From: Paenibacillus sp. FSL K6-1330 | Lineage (GTDB): Bacteria > Bacillota > Bacilli > Paenibacillales > Paenibacillaceae | Reading direction: 5' to 3' | Length of the DNA stretch: 64,000 nucleotides | Assembly (NCBI RefSeq): GCF_037976825.1 | Contig: NZ_CP150269.1 | Coordinates: forward strand, 1,345,501-1,409,500 | Shown here: positions 61,374-64,000 of the stretch, one piece after another | How positions within the stretch are numbered: the first letter of the stretch is position 1 | Layout: every line of letters begins with the position of its first letter | Translations under genes and position numbers: made by a program | The notes under the pieces: model-generated | Databases searched by the model: none | Told to the model about the DNA's origin: nothing | What the model saw: the letters and a program-made list of their open reading frames with translations, nothing else

Positions 61374-62494
61374 ATGAATTCCGTTTATATCACAAGTGTA
61401 GGAAAGTTTCTCCCCGGTTCTCCGGTTAGTAACGATGAGATGGAAGAATATCTTGGCAAGATTGGAGGGAAATCTTCCAAAACCAAAAGACTCATTCTGG
61501 AGAAGAATCAAATTCGGTCCCGATATTATGCCATGGATAAAGAGCAAAAGAGCTTATACACAAACGCAGAGATGGCTTCTTTAGCCATTCGGGATGCCCT
61601 GGAGCGAAACGGCAACGTAACCGAACAAGATATCAATTTCCTAGCGACAGGTACGACAAGAGCGGATCTGCTCCTGCCAGGGTTTGCGAGTATGGTGCAT
61701 GCAGAGACTGGTTTACCCCCTATGGAAATTGCATCTCATTCCGGTTTATGCGCCAGCGGAATGCATGCACTCAAGAATGCGTATGTACATATAAAAGCTG
61801 GCGAGCACCGAGCAGCCATCGCCTGTTCCAGCGAGTTTTTGAGTCGCGAATCAAACATACGAAATTTGAAGCACAGGGGATTTATAGCAATAATCGGGTG
61901 CCTTTTGACACGGATTTCTTACGTTTTATGCTTTCGGATGGCGCAGGAGCTGCCGTACTGCAAAATGAGCCTTCCTCCAAGGGGCCATCGCTGCGTATTG
62001 AATGGATCGATAACCAGTCCTATGCGAACCAGTATGAGGTCTGTATGTATTCAGGCATGAGTAAAGAGAATGGAATTCCTTCCTGGCTGGACTATCCCTC
62101 CATTCATGAAGCAGCCGATCAAGGAGCTCTGAATATGAAGCAGGATGTAAGGCTTGTCAATGAAATAACAAAGGTAGGCACCAATCGATTATTGGAGCTC
62201 GTGGAGGAAGGGAGAATTGATCCTGAGAGATTGGACTGGATGGTGTGCCACTATTCATCGCATTTTTTCAGAGATGAAATCTTCCGATTATTGGAGCATG
62301 GCGGCGTGAGGATTCCGGAAGAGAAATGGTTTACGAATTTATATACGAAAGGGAACACGGGCGCAGCATCGATCTATATTATGCTGGAGGAGCTGCTGAA
62401 TGAAGGTCATCTCACTGAGGGAGAGCAGGTATTGTGTATCGTTCCCGAAAGTGGTAGATTCCAAATCTCGATTATGCTGCTGAGCGTAGTGTAA
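61374..62494 (+). pseudogene. FabH-like beta-ketosynthase (StlD/DarB type) with frameshift
   Basis: Condensing enzyme of the ketoacyl-ACP synthase III fold. Frame 1 from ATG 61374 covers MNSVYITSVGKFLPGSPVSN to SSEFLSR (61847) and includes the catalytic Cys in SHSGLCASGMHAL. Frame 2 continues IKHTKFEAQGIYSNNRVPFD to 62494 with catalytic His in MVCHYSSHFF and Asn in TKGNTGAASIY. Loss of one base near 61848 explains the break; the joined protein would be about 373 residues, full length. The opening blocks resemble StlD/DarB ketosynthases, which make dialkylresorcinol-type compounds. Downstream methyltransferase-like gene could belong to the same pathway. Confidence 0.72.
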
Positions 62495-62498
62495 ACAT

Positions 62499-62530
62499 AA
62501 AAGACGCCATCGTCAGATGGCGTCTTTTAT
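62499..62530 (+). terminator. Terminator of ketosynthase gene
   Basis: AAAAGACGCCATC GTCA GATGGCGTCTTTTA, symmetric so it can act on both strands. Confidence 0.9.
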
Positions 62531-62648
62531 GTTCCTCATACAGACAGCGATCATCATGCACAGATTCTCCTTTTTAATAATAAAAAGAGGAAAAAACACC
62601 ATGAATTCGAATATACTCTAGAAACTATACGAAGAGAGGGATACTCTA

Positions 62649-63506
62649 ATGAATATGCAGACACTAGCAGAGAAGATGAGTGCCGGTGTGTTTAACGATA
62701 TGCTAAAACGTGACTTTTCACAGGACATGATTTCTGAACTAGAACAGATGAACGTTGCCCAATTGGAAAACAAATTGAAAGACACATTAACAGTGCCGAT
62801 AGGCATATCCAAGGAGAGGGTATTCGAATATCTTCAATTGTATTATTCAGCATCTTGGCAGAATCTCTTCATGGAGCTGAATATGCCCCGTGCTTTAAGT
62901 CTTCTAGAAGTTGGTGCAGGTGATATTGTTTACATTCCAAAGGCTTTAGACGCTTATTCCAAAAACATGGGCACATATGTGACTGCCAATCTCAACAGGG
63001 AGTTGACACAAAATTTTCAGGAGAAAACGAAAGGAATGGACATAAACATACAGGTTGTTGAGGACGATGCCGCAAATATAGGTTTATATTATCCAGCGTC
63101 TTCTTTTGATGTTGTCGCTTTTCATCACGCTATTAATGATATCATTCAGACCATTATCGCCAATCGTGAGGGCATTGATACAGTAAACAATGATTGGTGG
63201 ACAATCGAACCTCAAATGTTACAAGCTGTTATGGATTATGACCGAAAAGGCATGTTGAAAGATGCAGCGTATCATGAGTTTATCCAAATCATTGACACAA
63301 GCCATAAGCAGTTAAAAAGAGGAGGATATATGATATTCGATAATATTACTTATTCTGGATATGATGAAATGGGTTATTCCTCTGAATTTCACAGCAACTA
63401 TATCCAACTGGCTAGAAGCTGGATTAGCGAAGCAAATCTAGGTTTGGAAGAGATTGAAGTCGAATCGTATGATAAACAATGGTGGATGATATTGAGAAAA
63501 GTGTAA
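62649..63506 (+). CDS. Class I SAM-dependent methyltransferase-like protein
   Basis: 285 residues. After a ~75-residue helical N-terminus comes a Rossmann-type region: LLEVGAGD (motif I, SAM binding), the acidic VVEDDAANIG, FDVVAFHHAIND (motif IV position) and QLKRGGYMIFDNITYSG. Substrate unknown. GAGAGGG lies about 10 bases before ATG. AT-rich compared with most of the window. A terminator separates it from the ketosynthase, so joint function is only possible, not shown. Confidence 0.75.
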   Translation: MNMQTLAEKMSAGVFNDMLKRDFSQDMISELEQMNVAQLENKLKDTLTVPIGISKERVFEYLQLYYSASWQNLFMELNMPRALSLLEVGAGDIVYIPKALDAYSKNMGTYVTANLNRELTQNFQEKTKGMDINIQVVEDDAANIGLYYPASSFDVVAFHHAINDIIQTIIANREGIDTVNNDWWTIEPQMLQAVMDYDRKGMLKDAAYHEFIQIIDTSHKQLKRGGYMIFDNITYSGYDEMGYSSEFHSNYIQLARSWISEANLGLEEIEVESYDKQWWMILRKV

Positions 63507-63580
63507 TTATAGTTTAAATTCTTGTAACAACATAGTTTCAACAAATAATCCAAATTCAAGTATAACTGTCAGGAGTTGAT

Positions 63581-64000
63581 ATGGTAGTGAGCAAGCCTGT
63601 TATGCAGGTCGCTCTGGTCGTTGGACCGGATTGCGATATGGAGAGCCAAGCCGTAAGGGCGGCTCTGGAATATTTCGGAGTGCGCGTTTTTACATATTGG
63701 GTCGGGAGGCCGAATGATCTGATCTCTGTCTTGTCAGGTGATGATGTGTATGAAGGCACCGATATGATCCTGTTGAACTTTCACGGGGATGAAGGCAGCT
63801 TGATCATGCCGGAGCTCGGCGAAGAGGTATACGAGGAGCATGAGCCGAGGGGTGACTTCGGACCAGGCGAGATTCAGCGTTATGCGAAGCTGGACGGAAA
63901 GACAGTAATTGCGAACGGCTGCTCGCTGGGAGATCCAGCACTGGCCGAAGCCTTCCTGGAGCGGGGCTGCAGGATGTATATCGGGCCGGATGATTACCCG
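63581..64000 (+). CDS. Conserved hypothetical protein, truncated by window end
   Basis: ATG 63581 (site AGGAG about 6 bases upstream) opens 140 codons with no stop before the window ends. N-terminal Rossmann-like pattern QVALVVGPDCDMESQAVRAA, then LLNFHGDEGSLIMPELG and VIANGCSLGDPALAEAFLERG. The His-Gly and later Gly-Cys-Ser pair is spaced as in caspase-like (C25/CHAT) peptidases, but the C-terminus is missing and I recall relatives annotated inconsistently. No firm function. Confidence 0.6.
   Translation, partial: MVVSKPVMQVALVVGPDCDMESQAVRAALEYFGVRVFTYWVGRPNDLISVLSGDDVYEGTDMILLNFHGDEGSLIMPELGEEVYEEHEPRGDFGPGEIQRYAKLDGKTVIANGCSLGDPALAEAFLERGCRMYIGPDDYP

Noticed and set aside
1..64000. CRISPR arrays, tRNA/rRNA genes, intact transposases or an integrated phage
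   Set aside because: No regularly spaced repeats, no rRNA or tRNA-like cloverleaf sequence noticed, and no transposase, integrase or phage structural genes among the reading frames.

Overview
The window looks like a chromosomal stretch from a Paenibacillus-type member of the Bacillota. The signs are AraC-type and YesM/YesN-type regulators beside sugar ABC transporters that lack their own ATPase, a DUF5696 surface protein, an SLH-anchored wall protein, strong AGGAGG ribosome binding sites, and frequent GTG/TTG starts. I see no rRNA, tRNA, CRISPR array, intact insertion sequence or prophage block.

Layout. 1-9.6 kb (+): a carbohydrate-uptake cluster with a DUF5696 protein cut by the window edge, two permeases, two paralogous binding lipoproteins around an AraC regulator, and a GH16-type glucanase without signal peptide. 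9.8-13.6 kb: a Cu/Zn-SOD-like lipoprotein-sized protein, a MazG-like pyrophosphohydrolase overlapping a helicase remnant, and a WXG100/EndoU-like toxin broken by a stop codon but with an intact neighbour likely to be its immunity gene. 13.8-19.9 kb (-): an organosulfur operon (ssuC, ssuB, a DszB-like desulfinase, a leaderless SsuA-like protein, ssuD, a lipoprotein SsuA) with a good promoter and an intrinsic terminator inside its leader. 20-24.3 kb: small genes, including a lipoprotein, an SMI1/KNR4 protein, a decayed type I toxin locus, a membrane protein, an AraC/GyrI regulator and a DUF6157 protein. 24.4-27.2 kb (-): an NCS2 purine permease and guanine deaminase. 27.5-30.4 kb: a lipoprotein, a P-loop kinase-like gene broken by TGA, and a second SOD-like gene that is a duplicate of the first. 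30.4-38.2 kb: an Lpl-type ABC importer with a YesM/YesN two-component pair and a divergent sugar isomerase. 38-45.8 kb: DUF4241 protein, zinc-ribbon membrane protein, a 1114-residue SLH surface protein and a frameshifted STAND-type ATPase regulator. 46-49 kb: a second WXG100 toxin/immunity island with an extra immunity-like gene and relics. 49-59.1 kb: a PucR regulator and the allH-allF-allG / permease / ankyrin-TPR / carbamate kinase set, the oxamate carbamoyltransferase branch of purine (allantoin) catabolism. 59.2-64 kb: an amidase relic, a putative secreted toxin with partner, a frameshifted StlD/DarB-like ketosynthase, a methyltransferase and a protein truncated by the window end.

How it fits together. 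Three nutrient themes dominate: oligosaccharide import, scavenging of organic sulfur, and purine nitrogen recovery (guanine deaminase feeding xanthine at one locus; carbamoyl transfer and ATP recovery by carbamate kinase at another). Between them sit small conflict modules (toxins, immunity genes, a type I toxin relic). At least six genes are visibly broken (WXG toxin, helicase fragment, P-loop kinase, STAND ATPase, amidase, ketosynthase), most by one stop codon or one indel. This is high for one 64 kb window and should be separated from sequencing error. The most interesting points are the DszB-like gene with catalytic residues at the same spacing as the characterised enzyme, the ankyrin-TPR protein inside the oxamate carbamoyltransferase operon, and the shared DNA junction at which the two WXG100 proteins switch toxin domain.
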